Shown here piece by piece: positions 21,280 to 31,729 of a DNA stretch of 64,000 nt. The position numbers and the translations under genes are program-made. The notes under the pieces are model-generated. The model was given only the letters and a program-made list of their open reading frames with translations. It was not told the DNA's origin and did not search any database. The DNA lies in contig JAKUDP010000025.1 in NCBI GenBank assembly GCA_022570795.1, positions 1,193,001 through 1,257,000 on the forward strand, in the 5' to 3' direction. The first letter of the stretch is position 1, and each line of letters begins with the position of its first letter. Source of the stretch: Sphaerulina vaccinii. Its lineage: Eukaryota > Ascomycota > Dothideomycetes > Mycosphaerellales > Mycosphaerellaceae.

Positions 21280-22507
21280 TCATATGCGAAATGTTCCTGC
21301 GTCCTTCTGCCTCCAGCCTATGATGCCAGACATGAGGAGTATCTGCGATGACCCACTCGTACCCTCGTTGCAGGATCCAGTCGGAATCGCTGCGGTAGTC
21401 ATGCCATTGACGCTCAGGTTGCCATTGGCAAGTCGGCTATCGAGAGTGATAGGAGCCCGATTGTCCGAGTAGGTGTATACCGTGTTGTTGATGCGCTCGT
21501 CCTGCGGAAGCGTGTAGTTCGACGTGTCGAAGAACGCCGTTGATATGGCAGCCACGAAGTCGCCGATGGCGAAGAACGTTCCAGTCGTGTTGAAGCTCGC
21601 GCCTGGTTGCAAGGCCTCCACGAAGTCCAATTCCTTCTGCAAAGGACCGCCAATGGAACGTAATTCGATCTCTGAGCTGATTGTATAGTTGGTCTTCTGG
21701 AAAGCTGCTAAGGACGCCATAGTATCCCACTGCCACGTGTCGGCTGGATTGTACACTGGCAGCAGAGCAAGCTGAATGCCGTTGGCGAACGCGTCTTGCA
21801 GCCAGGGCTCAGCCTCGAACTCCTCGGGAGTCTTGTACCACGTCGCCTGGGTTTTGTAGATACACCACTCATTGGCTGGAACGCCGGCGGCGTTCGTCAA
21901 GCCTTTGAGCGAGTAGTAAGTGAGTGCTACTACCTCGCGATCCTTGAAGTCTAGTTGTAGGACCACATTCGCTCCAGAGTCGTGAATGCTTTGCACTATT
22001 ATGGCCAGCGTTGGGACATTCTCGAAATGGACTCGGCCACCTTCATCCCGGAGATGGAGATTCTCGATGAAGCCTGTGTATGCGCTTTGAGAGACTTTGG
22101 GATTGTAACCTTGCCCAATGAGTGGATTGTATGCTGCTTGTCCTGTGGCCTCTCCGACATCAGTCTCGCGGCCGAGGCCTTCATCATGAATCATGGCCAC
22201 TTCTCCGTCTGCAGTACTTCGGAGATCGGTCTCGATGCACTCGATACCAACTTCAGTGGCCCGAAAGTATGAGTTCCGCGAATTCTCAGTTGTGCCATTC
22301 CAGCTGCGATATATATGAGTCGTGTCATCCAGCTCTGTACAGTCTTGCTTACCGTTGCCCTCGATGGGCACAAAGAATGACCAAATCGTCGTGAGGATGG
22401 CGAAAGGCATCGATGATCTTGTGTACATCGTATGGCTGTCGCGTAGCAGAAACCGATGGCGACCACAAGGCAGTGCCTGCCAGCGTAAGTAGCATGAGTC
22501 CAACCAT
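21280..22507 (-). CDS. Secreted glycerophosphodiester phosphodiesterase-like protein (GDPD)
   Basis: Exons 22507-22353 and 22303-21280, intron 49 nt (GTAAGC...CGCAG), 392 aa. The ATG at 22507 gives a clear signal peptide (MVGLMLLTLAGTALWS). The PLC-like TIM-barrel starts with the catalytic LVILCAHRG. It continues with GIECIETDLRSTADGEVAMIHD, which carries the metal-binding Glu and Asp and the second catalytic His. Later GANVVLQLDFKD matches the substrate/metal strand. Several N-glycosylation sequons support secretion. Enzymes of this type release glycerol-3-phosphate from deacylated phospholipids or act on related phosphodiesters outside the cell. No lesion is seen. Confidence 0.82.
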
Positions 22508-22870
22508 CTTTGCGTCTGTGCATGCTGACTTTCGCAAATCATAGCTTCATATGTCACAATCTTTGGCGTGCACGATGCGCGCGTGTGAGCTCCATGGCAC
22601 AACAGCTACCGAGTATTCACATGTCAGCAATATAGAGCTGCCAGTGCTTTCATCTCGATGGTAATATCGCACTGATGCGGTTGAGCAATAGCCACGTGCT
22701 TCAAGGATAGGTGTAAGGCGGTATGCCAAGATCGCCCATGGCGAGGAAGACCACAAAGCATAAGTGTTATCCAGGCTGTAAGGTACCGACCAGGAAAATC
22801 GGCCAATCGCTTCGTGTCGCGATCCATGGTATCGCCAGTCTCGACATCACAACGAGGAACGAGGAAGTCG
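22508..22870. other. Intergenic, presumed GDPD promoter
   Basis: Between the GDPD start and the next minus-strand gene's stop. No convincing ORF. Confidence 0.35.
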
Positions 22871-23326
22871 TCAAAGCCCGCTATGCGGGCCTTTGAGACC
22901 GATGTACCTCACCAACATCCATTTCCCATCTCTTTCATCAGCAAACCACCTCCAATCTGCCGCAATGCCAATTTCCAAGCCATCGCCGACTCCTCTTCGT
23001 AGTCCTCGCATATGAGTGACTGCGCTCCCAGACTTCAGGTCCACATCCGTTGTCATGTACGTGACGTGCAGTATTGCGTTCGGTATGGGTTGACTGCCAT
23101 CTGAGTGCCGTGTCCATGAATCCCAGTCCAGTATCTTGCCGGAGACGTGAGCACAGAAGTCGGGCGATATGTGAGATAGAAAGTCCCGGCCAGCTGATAT
23201 TGAGTCGAGGGTCTCATGAGCGTTCGTGGTACCGACATCTGCGTGGACCATACGCTCCAGATGTGCAGTTATGGCTGGGACATCGTGGCCACAGCAGTGG
23301 AACAATGGGTGCTTCTTGCTCGACAT
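22871..23326 (-). CDS. SnoaL/NTF2-like small protein, function unknown
   Basis: Single-exon ORF of 151 codons. The sequence has the look of an NTF2/SnoaL fold: a helical N-terminus (ITAHLERMVHADVG), aromatic strands (ILDWDSWTRHSD, ILHVTYMTTDVDL) and a C-terminal strand pair ending WRWFADERDGKWMLVRYIGLKG. No catalytic residues can be named and no signal peptide is present. The nearest genes (GDPD and a secreted protein) do not suggest a pathway. Fold assignment is inference. Confidence 0.6.
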   Translation of the reverse strand: MSSKKHPLFHCCGHDVPAITAHLERMVHADVGTTNAHETLDSISAGRDFLSHISPDFCAHVSGKILDWDSWTRHSDGSQPIPNAILHVTYMTTDVDLKSGSAVTHMRGLRRGVGDGLEIGIAADWRWFADERDGKWMLVRYIGLKGPHSGL

Positions 23327-23853
23327 CAGCAGCCATGCGAGAGGAGAGGAATATCGAGTGCTTGAAATTATGGACAGGGGCTCAGCTGTGAGATCGTGTC
23401 ATTGCGCATATGTTTCTTGTTGATGTTGTTGTTCTTCTGTCGCGGCTGACAAGAGGAACGTGATCCTTGGCATATACGCTAGAACTATTAGCCTAACACA
23501 TCATCTATGGCAGAATGTGTTCGGAGTTCTCGCATTCAGGGGGCAAAGGTTCAAACATCATTCTTCTCTTTGAGTCTTTGACACCGTTTCAAAAGCTCAC
23601 TCGCCATGCCTTGAGCCGCGACGGCTTGGTATGTAGCTCATATACGGAGATCGTCAACAGACACGAAGTCCGGCCCATTCATCGCAGGCCACGAGAATAT
23701 CATCCGCCGACAGAACGTTCATTTTTCAACAACACTAACTGCAGCATAGCTTACAACGTTTGTTCCTGCGCCTGTTTCAACATGTCTCCAGTAAGGACAG
23801 TAAATACGCTCTTGCTTCCACTCCTCCCCAACTCCCCACTATCCTCTTCCTCT
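23327..23853. other. Intergenic, nothing recognised
   Basis: A plus-strand ORF (23515-24108) runs antisense through the small secreted protein gene and is regarded as a shadow. Confidence 0.4.
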
Positions 23854-24245
23854 CTAATTGCAAACACTGCTCGGACCATAATCACAACATCCACCCTGAG
23901 GATTACACTCATACCGATCATTAGCCTTATGGCCACTTCCCGCTTTCTGCACATAAAACTGTCCCGTCTTGGGATTGTAGTCGTTGTAGCAGTACTGGCC
24001 CTGCTTGGTACCCTTGAGGCAGGTGCAGCCGTTGTACTTGCAGGCACGCTTCTCCAAAGAGGCCTCGGTCCAGTTTTCAACCATACGAATGGCGCAGATC
24101 TCGCCTGAGTGACGCAGGTTAGTGGTGCGTCAAATGTTATAGATCAGGTGGTTGATATGAACATACCCTCTGGCTCAGCTACGGCTGCTGCAGATGCGAG
24201 ACCAACCACGGAGACGGCAAAGAGGAGGGTCTTGGAGAAGTGCAT
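23854..24245 (-). CDS. Small cysteine-rich secreted protein with Kex2-type site
   Basis: Exons 24245-24167 and 24104-23854, intron 62 nt (GTATGT...ACTAAC...CTCAG), 109 aa. A signal peptide (MHFSKTLLFAVSVVGLASA) is followed by a short acidic propeptide. A dibasic EKR site comes next, and then about 67 residues with eight cysteines (ACKYNGCTCL, GQYC, YECNPQGGCCDYG, SSVC). This layout is that of processed apoplastic proteins of plant-associated fungi. I do not recognise the family. The intron falls between the signal/propeptide and mature parts, as often seen in such genes. Function unknown; an effector or antimicrobial role is possible but not shown. Confidence 0.72.
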
Positions 24246-25446
24246 GTTGGTCTTGCTGTGAATTTCGATCTGGTTTGAAGGAAGCTGGGTTTCGTTGCTG
24301 TCTTGAGTTGGTGGTTTATGTTTCGTGGTACGTTCAAGACCATTGAAGCTGGAATACGGCCAGTCCTTTATACTTCTTCCTGAGCTTGCCCGTGTCGAGG
24401 GAGAATCTAGCGGTGTCAACATCCTCAGCGCCTATTGACTACTACAGGTCTGTTCCGGTCAGCGCGGCGCAACATTCTTGCAACAATGCATTCTGATCTA
24501 CATCAGCTCGACATCGTGGACCGGTGAACGAACGCGACGTCCAGCGAAAGCCAGCCTTGGGACGTAATACGGTAGCATAAGAGTCTAGCTAGTCGTCAAG
24601 TCTCGACCATTGCAGGCAACGATATGCTCAACCCTCAGCGCCACGAATCCACTGAGCTGGAGAAGACGAAGTGTTTGTTGTGCTCCAGCGCAGATGAGGA
24701 GGCTTAGCTCAATTGAGGCCTCTCGAGTGCATACAGTGGTCAGGATGTCCATCGTAAGTCTTCATGAATGTTGTCGGATCGCAAGTCTTAGCTCGACTAA
24801 TTGAGGACGATCGATCCTGATCAGGACATTGATGCTCAGCAGCTGGCATATGGCCAGAAAGTCATGCTTCACAAGCTTTTTTGAAGCACGGCGTTGTCTC
24901 ATGATGCGACTCGTGAGGCATCCTCTTCATGGTTGTAGCTCAGCCGACTAGTCTGGAAGGTATAGTGCAGATCTTGGAGTGTGGCTTCTAGGGCACGCTT
25001 GGCATCACCAAGTCACTTGCTTGCAGCAGAACGTGCAAAGTGGAAGCTAGCCAGTTCTAACAACCTAGGGTCGATCCTATAACGTAAAGATCTTCGAAAT
25101 CCTGAGTTGATCTGGCAATAGGATCAGCAAAGTTGTATACAAGCTATACAAGCTTTTGTCATTCTTCGTGCGTTGCCCTGTAAGCATGTACATAAGATTA
25201 GCAGAGGCTGAGGTACGCGAGGGGTTCCCTATAATATGAGCAAATGAGCATTAGAGGAATGCGAGTGCGAAGCCTTGTATTGTGCGTGCGCTCGTCAGAT
25301 TGGAGACAAGTTACACCGACTGATGAACTCGGAGGTTGAAGTTGAGCTTTTCCAGATAGCAAGTTCGATCTTCCTCTTCACCTTTTCTGGACATTCAGAA
25401 GCTTAGTGCATAAGTTTTTTGCGTGGAGAGCTCCGACTGTCAATTG
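24246..25446. other. Long intergenic stretch, nothing recognised
   Basis: About 1.2 kb without a supported ORF or RNA gene. Local A+T appears higher than in the neighbouring genes near 24.9-25.3 kb. Confidence 0.4.
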
Positions 25447-25842
25447 TCAGCGTCTAGTCGCTGGCCTCGGGGTAGGGTGTGTCACTTCGTGATGTCTGCC
25501 TAGTGTCAGTATAGGCAGTCTCGCTATTGGGTTCGTCTCCGCACTTTCGATGTTATCCATGGCGCGCTCGCTTCGACCATCGACCAGGTCGCAACTGGAA
25601 GTGCAATCGTCGACCGAGAGGCCTGTCTCCCTCTCAGTCCGGTGAAAGCACCTCGTCCGATCGCTCGTAGGAAGGCAACCTTTATAACAACAGGTGTGAT
25701 TGTTGTACGGCAATTGGCAGGTGGGAGGCTCGGTGGCTCCGCCAGAGCCAGTTTGCACGTACCTATCATAAACTGCGACTGCTATGTTGTAAAGGCAAGG
25801 ACAAGTGGTCTCGAAAGGAGCGCCTGAAACGGAGGCAGCGAG
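25447..25842 (-). CDS. Cysteine-rich ORF, possible terminal exon of a small secreted protein
   Basis: An open frame entered after a good acceptor-like CTGCCTCCGTTTCAG (about 25843-25857) reads GAPFETTCPCLYNIAVAV..., with about nine cysteines (CPC, TCQ, HTCCYKGC, TRCF, DDCTSSC), then a less convincing tail. No exon with a signal peptide could be fixed upstream, because the next upstream sequence is the end of the tyrosinase remnant. A decayed copy of the same sequence lies at 63.3-63.5 kb, where the frame is broken, so this is one member of a dispersed family. It could be a fragment. Confidence 0.33.
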   Translation of the reverse strand, partial: LAASVSGAPFETTCPCLYNIAVAVYDRYVQTGSGGATEPPTCQLPYNNHTCCYKGCLPTSDRTRCFHRTERETGLSVDDCTSSCDLVDGRSERAMDNIESAETNPIARLPILTLGRHHEVTHPTPRPATRR

Positions 25843-25855
25843 AGGCTTCAAACCT
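25625..25855. repeat. Dispersed repeat, copy A (partner at 63.3-63.5 kb)
   Basis: Three blocks are shared with 63315-63520 in the same order and orientation: CTCAG-CCGGTGA...CTCGTCCGATCG, GTACGGCA...GCA-GTGGAGGCTCGGTG-like, and GGAGCGCCTGA-ACGGAGGCAG. Roughly three quarters of the bases agree by eye in these blocks. The two copies are 37.7 kb apart. Confidence 0.6.
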
Positions 25856-25885
25856 TTCCATCTATACAATCAAGTCAGTCTCCTA

Positions 25886-27292
25886 CTACTCATAAACATA
25901 ACAAAACCTTCCATCGACAACACTATTGATATCCCTCATCGTCACATTCCCGTTCCCATCATAACCTCCGAACGTCCTAGCCCAATGCAACGTCAACTCC
26001 GTATCCCAGTCTACAACCTCGCTAGGCGGCTCGTTCAACCCCGTAAACGTCCCACTCAAACCCTCAAACCCCAAATACCCTCTTATCCCAATCCAAACTC
26101 TGCCAAATCCACCAATACATATCCACTGCCGCATGTAACATATAAAAAGTCGGTTCAGCTGGACCATTTCCGCCAATATCGCCTCCAGGGTCGCCTCCGA
26201 CCATGATGTGGCCGTCGCCGTGGATTCCGAAGGTTGTGTTTGTGTCTTTGCCTTGGAGGACTTGTGAGAAGGCAGCGTTGGTTTGTGGTCTGGGGTGGAG
26301 CGGCGATGTTAGTTGAGAACATGGGCTTGGGGAGAAGTAGATCATACTTGATGATAGTGTTGACGATCTTTGTAGCGTTTACCCATTCTTGGTTAATGGC
26401 ATCGGTCAAGTCACGCCTGAGACATCTTGGGTTGTAGTCTAGGGGATGTTTTGTAGGAGTGTCGAGAGCATTTGGGGTAGAGGAACCGGGGATTGCGCAA
26501 AGGTGAGGGCCCATGGAGACTATGTAGTCGCTGAACTACAGCGAAGTCAGCACTTGCAACGTGATGATGACTTCTGCATGCACTCACTGGACCACTCTCC
26601 ACGCATCCGCCTCCAGTGCCCGTGGGTCGAATGACTGGACCTCCTGGCGCATCTTTGAAATGAGGATAGTACAGAAGTCCTTGGTCAGGAATATACTGTC
26701 CGTTTGCACCCATACTGGTCTCCGAACCATCAAATAGCGGACTCGCTTCCATGCCGGTCATAGCTGTGAGAGCCCAATCCCAGTATCTGCGCATGTCAGC
26801 GTCTGACTTCTCACACCTTCGTGTACGTTCAACTCACGGCTGCACTCCTGCGAACCCACACTCCTCCCTCATAGCTCTCTCAAACTCCGCAATAATCCAC
26901 CTATGATATCCCAAGAAAGTCCCCGAGAAATGCACATCCAGCGCTTGAACAATATGCGAAGCAACAAAGTCGTCGAAACGAGATTTGACTCCTGGACCCC
27001 ACTCAGGAGGAGATTTCGCTGGGAGAAGTTGCATACATCTCATTGCACTGCTGTATGCAATGCGTTCTTCCGAGGATAGGACTTCTCATTTACGACGCAC
27101 TTGGATCTTGTCGGGTGGACAAGAAGCTCGGGCTCGTGTAATTGTGTTGGCGTGGGCGATTAGGTCTTGGAGTTGTGCATAGGCGGTTGTAGGATCTGAG
27201 GAGGCGGATGTGGGTGGATTGTAGCTGTTGGGTGAAATGGCAGATGCATAGCTGTAGAGACTGGTGGCTGTGAAGAATACTGATATCTTCAT
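25886..27292 (-). pseudogene. Secreted tyrosinase (type-3 copper oxidase), disrupted
   Basis: Exons 27292-26838, 26786-26588, 26535-26348 and 26289-25886, all with good GT-AG introns of 52-58 nt. A signal peptide (MKISVFFTATSLYSYASA) precedes the tyrosinase core. The CuA region includes DFVASHIVQALDVHF, FLGYHRWI, EECGFAGVQPYWDWAL. The CuB region includes GIHGDGHIMVGGD and PTFYMLHAAVDMYWWIWQ. All copper histidines I can place are present. Two lesions break it. A TGA at 27088-27086 stands where the family has Trp (context VRRK-stop-EVLSSEER). One surplus base near 26078-26084 shifts the frame before GYLGFEGLSG, after which the C-terminus runs to FCYVYE. The intact enzyme would oxidise phenols for melanin-type polymers. 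Confidence 0.78.
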
Positions 27293-27843
27293 GGTGACTT
27301 GTGTCTGCTGGAATGGTTATAGAATATGTTTCTCTAGGCGTTGCGGCGTAGACCTCTTGTATACAGATGTGGAGGCAGGGCCCATGATGCTGTGCAATCT
27401 ACAGTAGTTCAACACTTCGGCGTTTCTGTACAGTAGGCCATTGGCAGGTCCTTGGCTCAGGTGGTTGCTTCATAGCCAGGTGCCATCAAGCACGATCTCC
27501 GGTTGACCCGTGGGGTGCTGCGGACATGGCTGCCACTAGACGGAAGATATGCAAGTAGCTCAAGTCCTACGAGCGAATGAATATATCGCGGTATGTTCGG
27601 TGTCATGTCGTGTCCTGACTAGCATCATTCGTTCGTCGTTAATCCTCCATGTCCGAAGTGCTTGTGCTCGGGAGAACATCTCGCCTCTGCCTTAGCCTGA
27701 CCAGCATGTCTCGTCCCTGCTAGGCGCATTCTAACTACGGTGTAATCCTAGGTCTCCGGGTGTCGCATTAGACGAGTTTCTCGCGAGAGTAGCTGCGCCA
27801 GTCCGGTGATCTCGTGGAGCCTCTTTACCGTTGAGAACTAATA
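27293..27843. other. Intergenic between tyrosinase remnant and thymidylate synthase
   Basis: Contains the presumed tyrosinase promoter and thymidylate synthase 3' end. No ORF of note. Confidence 0.4.
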
Positions 27844-28812
27844 TCACACACTCATCTTCATTGCAATTGACTTATGCGGCTCATATCCAATCACTTTGAT
27901 ATCTTCTGGCTTCCAGCCATCGATGCTGCATCCCACCTCCTTGGATATATCCAGCGTAGGAAAGTCCTTCGGCTCTCGTTGTAGTTGGACCTCCAGAGCC
28001 TCCTTGTGGTCAAGATAGACATGTGCATCTCCCATTGTATGCGTCAGACTTCCAGGCACCAGATCCGTAGCTCTTGCAATCATGTGTGTTAACAGAGCAT
28101 AAGAAGCAATATTGAAAGGCACGCCCAATCCCATGTCGTTGCTTCGTTGATACAACAAGCAATGCAAGACACCTCTCTTACTGCCATCTTCTCTCGTTCC
28201 AGCGTTCTGTGGGAAAGACACGTAGAATTGCGCGAACATGTGGCAAGGCGGGAGGGCCATCTTCTTCATATCTGCAGGATTCCACGCTGACATGATGATC
28301 CTTCTGTCATATGGGTTGTTCTTCAACTTGTTGATGACTTCGGCCAGTTGATCCACACCCTGTCCAGTGTAGTCGGTATGGCAGTCCTTGTACTCTGCTC
28401 CAAAGTGTCTCCATTGAAAGCCATAGACTGGTCCAAGGTCGCCCACTTCACGATGGGAGAGGCCGACGCTGTCCAGATACTCGCGTGACCCGTTCCCGTC
28501 CCAGATGTGTACGTTCTGATCTTGCAATGTTTTGGCGTTGGTATCTGCTGCTATGAACCACAGCAGCTCAGCCAAGACTGCTCTGAGGAAGACGCGTTTT
28601 GTGGTGAGAAGAGGGAGGATTGGAGTCCCATCTGGTTTGGAAAGTGTATAGCGATGTTGAGGCGGAAAGGGGATGGACAATGTACCCGTTCCTGTTCGGT
28701 CAGGACGATGTTCGCCAGACTGGAGGATGTCGCGGATGAGGTTCAGATATTGGTATTCTTCGTGTGCCATCTTATCGTATGGAGTGCTAGCTTCGACTGC
28801 TGCTGGTGCCAT
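27844..28812 (-). CDS. CDC21: Thymidylate synthase
   Basis: Intronless, 322 aa, the usual fungal length. The enzyme methylates dUMP to dTMP with methylene-tetrahydrofolate. Visible motifs are EEYQYLNLIRDIL, RPDRTGTGTLS, the folate/dUMP region LRAVLAELLWFI, GDLGPVYGFQWRHFGAEY, RRIIMSAWNP, the catalytic Cys in LPPCHMFAQFYV, YQRSNDMGLGVPFNIASYA and GDAHVYLDH, ending KPEDIKVIGYEPHKSIAMKMSV. It is divergently oriented to MSP1 with a 300-bp shared upstream region containing an ACGCGT box 42 nt before the ATG, matching the known MBF control of this gene in yeasts. No lesion. Confidence 0.96.
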   Translation of the reverse strand: MAPAAVEASTPYDKMAHEEYQYLNLIRDILQSGEHRPDRTGTGTLSIPFPPQHRYTLSKPDGTPILPLLTTKRVFLRAVLAELLWFIAADTNAKTLQDQNVHIWDGNGSREYLDSVGLSHREVGDLGPVYGFQWRHFGAEYKDCHTDYTGQGVDQLAEVINKLKNNPYDRRIIMSAWNPADMKKMALPPCHMFAQFYVSFPQNAGTREDGSKRGVLHCLLYQRSNDMGLGVPFNIASYALLTHMIARATDLVPGSLTHTMGDAHVYLDHKEALEVQLQREPKDFPTLDISKEVGCSIDGWKPEDIKVIGYEPHKSIAMKMSV

Positions 28813-28853
28813 ACTGTCTTACAAACTGTGTTTTGGAGGTGAAAGTGGAAAAG

Positions 28854-28859
28854 ACGCGT
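28854..28859. promoter_or_regulatory. ACGCGT (MCB-type) box before thymidylate synthase
   Basis: A perfect MluI cell-cycle box lies 42-47 nt upstream of the thymidylate synthase ATG, with a second CGCG core (AACGCGCC) at about 28871. MCB boxes drive G1/S expression of the yeast orthologues. The hexamer also occurs elsewhere in the window, so position is the only support. Confidence 0.45.
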
Positions 28860-29112
28860 CGATGTCGAAGAACGCGCCACGCCACGCCATCCCTGCACGC
28901 TCTTTCGGCTACAGTACCAAACTCCGAGCTTTGCCGAGCCGAGCTGCATGACGCCACAGTGGCTGGAATCTTTGAAAGCGAGCACGAGGACGTCTTGAAG
29001 CATGCATGTGAAAGAGTCTCTTTCTCCCCCACACACAGGAGGCAGAGGAAGTGCCTACATACCTACCTACCTACCTATCATTATAGAGCAGAACAGAGGA
29101 AGAGGGAGAGGG

Positions 29113-30438
29113 ATGGCCTACCAACGGCAGAGCTGGTGGTCATATGCGCCCGATGTCTTCATGGGCCTGGCGCTGGTATGCCAACTCCATTTGCTGATAA
29201 TAAAGGAAGCCTAACACATATTGCAGCCAGTCATCGCAGTCTTGATCGCCCGCCAGATGTTCGCGTACCTCGACCCCGAAGCCAAAGCGAAACAGGAAGC
29301 CCAGCAGAAGAAGGCCGCTGTAGAGTCCCGTCTGCACTCTTTATTCTCCAACAACGAGCGAGCCGAGGAGGAAGCCTACGATGATGAGTTTGAAGGCGAA
29401 GGAGAGGACTCGGAGTACCGTGAGAGACCGCAGAAGCAAGAGCTGGCATTGAACTCCTACGAACAGACCATCGCTTCAGAAGTTGTTGCGCCTACAGAGA
29501 TACCTGTCACATTCAACGACATTGGAGGCTTGGACCAGATCATCGAAGAGCTGCGCGAGGGTGTGATTTATCCACTGACCATGCCTCACCTATACTCCAA
29601 TCACTCGAACCTCCTCTCCGCGCCATCAGGCGTACTGCTGTATGGACCTCCTGGATGTGGAAAGACTATGCTCGCAAAGGCCCTGGCACGCGAAAGTGGT
29701 GCCTGCTTCATCAACCTGCACATCTCGACCTTGACCGAAAAGTGGTACGGCGATAGCAATAAGCTGGTCGCCGCTGTCTTCTCTCTTGCCCGAAAATTGC
29801 AGCCTTCAATCGTGTTCATTGACGAGATTGATGCCGTGCTTGGACAGCGAAGAAGTGGAGAACACGAAGCGAGCGGGATGGTCAAGGCTGAATTCATGAC
29901 ACACTGGGATGGTCTCGCATCCTCAAACGCAGATGGCGGAAGCCAAAGAATATGCATATTGGGCGCGACGAACCGGATACAGGACATCGACGAGGCTATC
30001 CTACGACGAATGCCCAAGAAGTTCCCAGTCAGCTTACCAAATGCTGCGCAACGAAGGCAGATTTTCGACTTGACTTTGAGAGATACTAAGATCGACCGAA
30101 GGAAATTCCAGAATGGCGCCCCAGCATTCGACATGGACGTCCTCGTGCGAGTGAGCGCTGGCATGAGTGGATCGGACATCAAAGAGGCATGCCGAGATGC
30201 TGCCATGGTGCCTATTCGAGAGTACATTAAGGAGCAGAGGGCAAGTGGGCAAAATATGAACAAGAGGATAAAGGGCGACGCAGTAAGAGGGCTACAAACA
30301 GACGACTTCTTCGGCCGAAGAGGTGGCGTACCTCAGATGAGGGTGCAAGAACCAGAAGATGATGCTGCAGGGCACCACAGTGATAGCACGGAAGAAGTGG
30401 AAGAGTTTGATGATCCTGAGGAGGTCGTCCCTCGATGA
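29113..30438 (+). CDS. MSP1: Mitochondrial outer-membrane AAA ATPase Msp1
   Basis: Exon 1 (29113-29175) encodes 21 residues and joins exon 2 (29227-30438) across a 51-nt intron; 424 aa. A single N-terminal membrane span (DVFMGLALPVIAVLIA) is followed by an acidic linker. The AAA core has IGGLDQIIEELREGVIYPL, Walker A LLYGPPGCGKTMLAKALA, pore loop KWYGDSNK, Walker B IVFIDEIDAVL, sensor GATNRIQDIDEAILRRMPKKF and the C-terminal GMSGSDIKEACRDAA. Msp1 extracts mistargeted tail-anchored proteins from the outer mitochondrial membrane. The acidic C-terminal tail (EEVEEFDDPEE) is longer than in yeast Msp1. No lesion. Confidence 0.94.
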
Positions 30439-30847
30439 GATGGTGCTTGCTAGTACCCTTTGACGTTGAGCGTTCACTCTCCTGCTCATACCAACAGATA
30501 TACAGCGCAATACAGGTAGTGCACCAGCGCACGTACAGGCTTTTGGATCTTCCAAAAGATGATACTGATGTCTCACCACCATCAGCGGTAGCTACGACAG
30601 CAGAGGCGAACTTCAAGTATTAGCTACTGAGATCAAAGAACAGAAATGACCACTCGTCAAATCTAGCATCAGCAAAGCTTTCCGCAATCTGGAATACACC
30701 AAGCGGCGGAGCAGAGACAGGATGCGCCGACAATCTTCACTTTCCTTGAGCTTTGAGGGCAAACAAGCAAACAAAGTCAACAGAACAACACAAAACTACC
30801 AGCATCGCACAGTCTGCCACCACAACTACGCACCAAAATCCACACTG

Positions 30848-31317
30848 ATGATGCCTCCAAACGCTCAGAGTCCAGGAGGCAGTCGAGTTCCGGAGATCGA
30901 CTGGACTAAGCCACTTCCACTCGACACCACCCGGGAATCTCTCGAACATGCCGTACGTAAACTTCAGCACACATGCACCAAACAACTTTGAACGCATACA
31001 CTAACATTTCCAACGCAGAGACACACCACATACCCAAACGTCTCTGAGGACCAGAAACTCGCTCGACTCGAAGAAATTCAACCTAGCAATGGAAGAAGAC
31101 GCGAAAGCTATGGAACAGCGCGTCAAGATGCTGTATGACGAGAATGATAAGCTGAATGCTAAGTTTGCTGAAAAATTTGAGAAAGTTGGAGAAGGAGGAT
31201 CCGGAGTTGGCGATAGCGATGCGGGAGATGAGAGAGAAGATGAAGATGCGAGGAGCGGACGGGTTTGAGATTGCTGAGAAGTTAATGGAGCTGATGGAGG
31301 ATTCGAGGAAGAAGTGA
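30848..31317 (+). CDS. Small coiled-coil protein, reading frame apparently shifted twice
   Basis: Exon 1 (30848-30952) encodes MMPPNAQSPGG...RESLEHA, then comes a 66-nt intron (GTACGT...CACTAAC...GCAG). After it three good coding stretches follow each other in three different frames: HTTYPNVSEDQKLARLEEIQ, then LAMEEDAKAMEQRVKMLYDE..., then KLEKEDPELAIAMREMREKM...MEDSRKK. Each switch needs one base fewer (near 31081-31084 and near 31180-31190). Together they would give a helical, charged protein of about 130 residues. As written, the first frame ends at about 31137. Family not recognised. Either a decaying gene, sequence errors, or my model is wrong. Confidence 0.4.
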
Positions 31318-31729
31318 AGTGGGACGAACGGGACTGGAGATGCGGGAACAGCAGATTTGCCTTTGAGGCTCATTGCAGCGACGACGATGTAGTGACACAG
31401 TCTGGGACTGGAGCGGAGAGCCAGAATCCACTGTTGTCAAGAACTCGAGAACACTGCAATGGGTTCAGACTCTGGCCCGATCAATCTGCTCTCGAAATGT
31501 CGACTCGCGAAGACCATCCTCTCTATCATGCATCGGACTGTGCGCCACGAAGTGCTCGAAACTACTAGTCTCGTCTCTGACGTGACTAGAGCATGCAGCG
31601 AGCCATTCGCCGTTTTACGCTCGGAAGCGGCCGTACAAACAACTGGAGGAAGCAAACGGAGGCAGCAACATAAGAGAAAACCGAAAGACTGTCCGGGCTG
31701 CCTCTACAAGAAGTACGCAAGACAACAAG

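Noticed and set aside
23515..24108. 197-codon plus-strand ORF
   Set aside because: Antisense to the small cysteine-rich secreted protein, which has a signal peptide and a good intron.
29601..30263. 220-codon minus-strand ORF
   Set aside because: Antisense shadow of the MSP1 ATPase domain.
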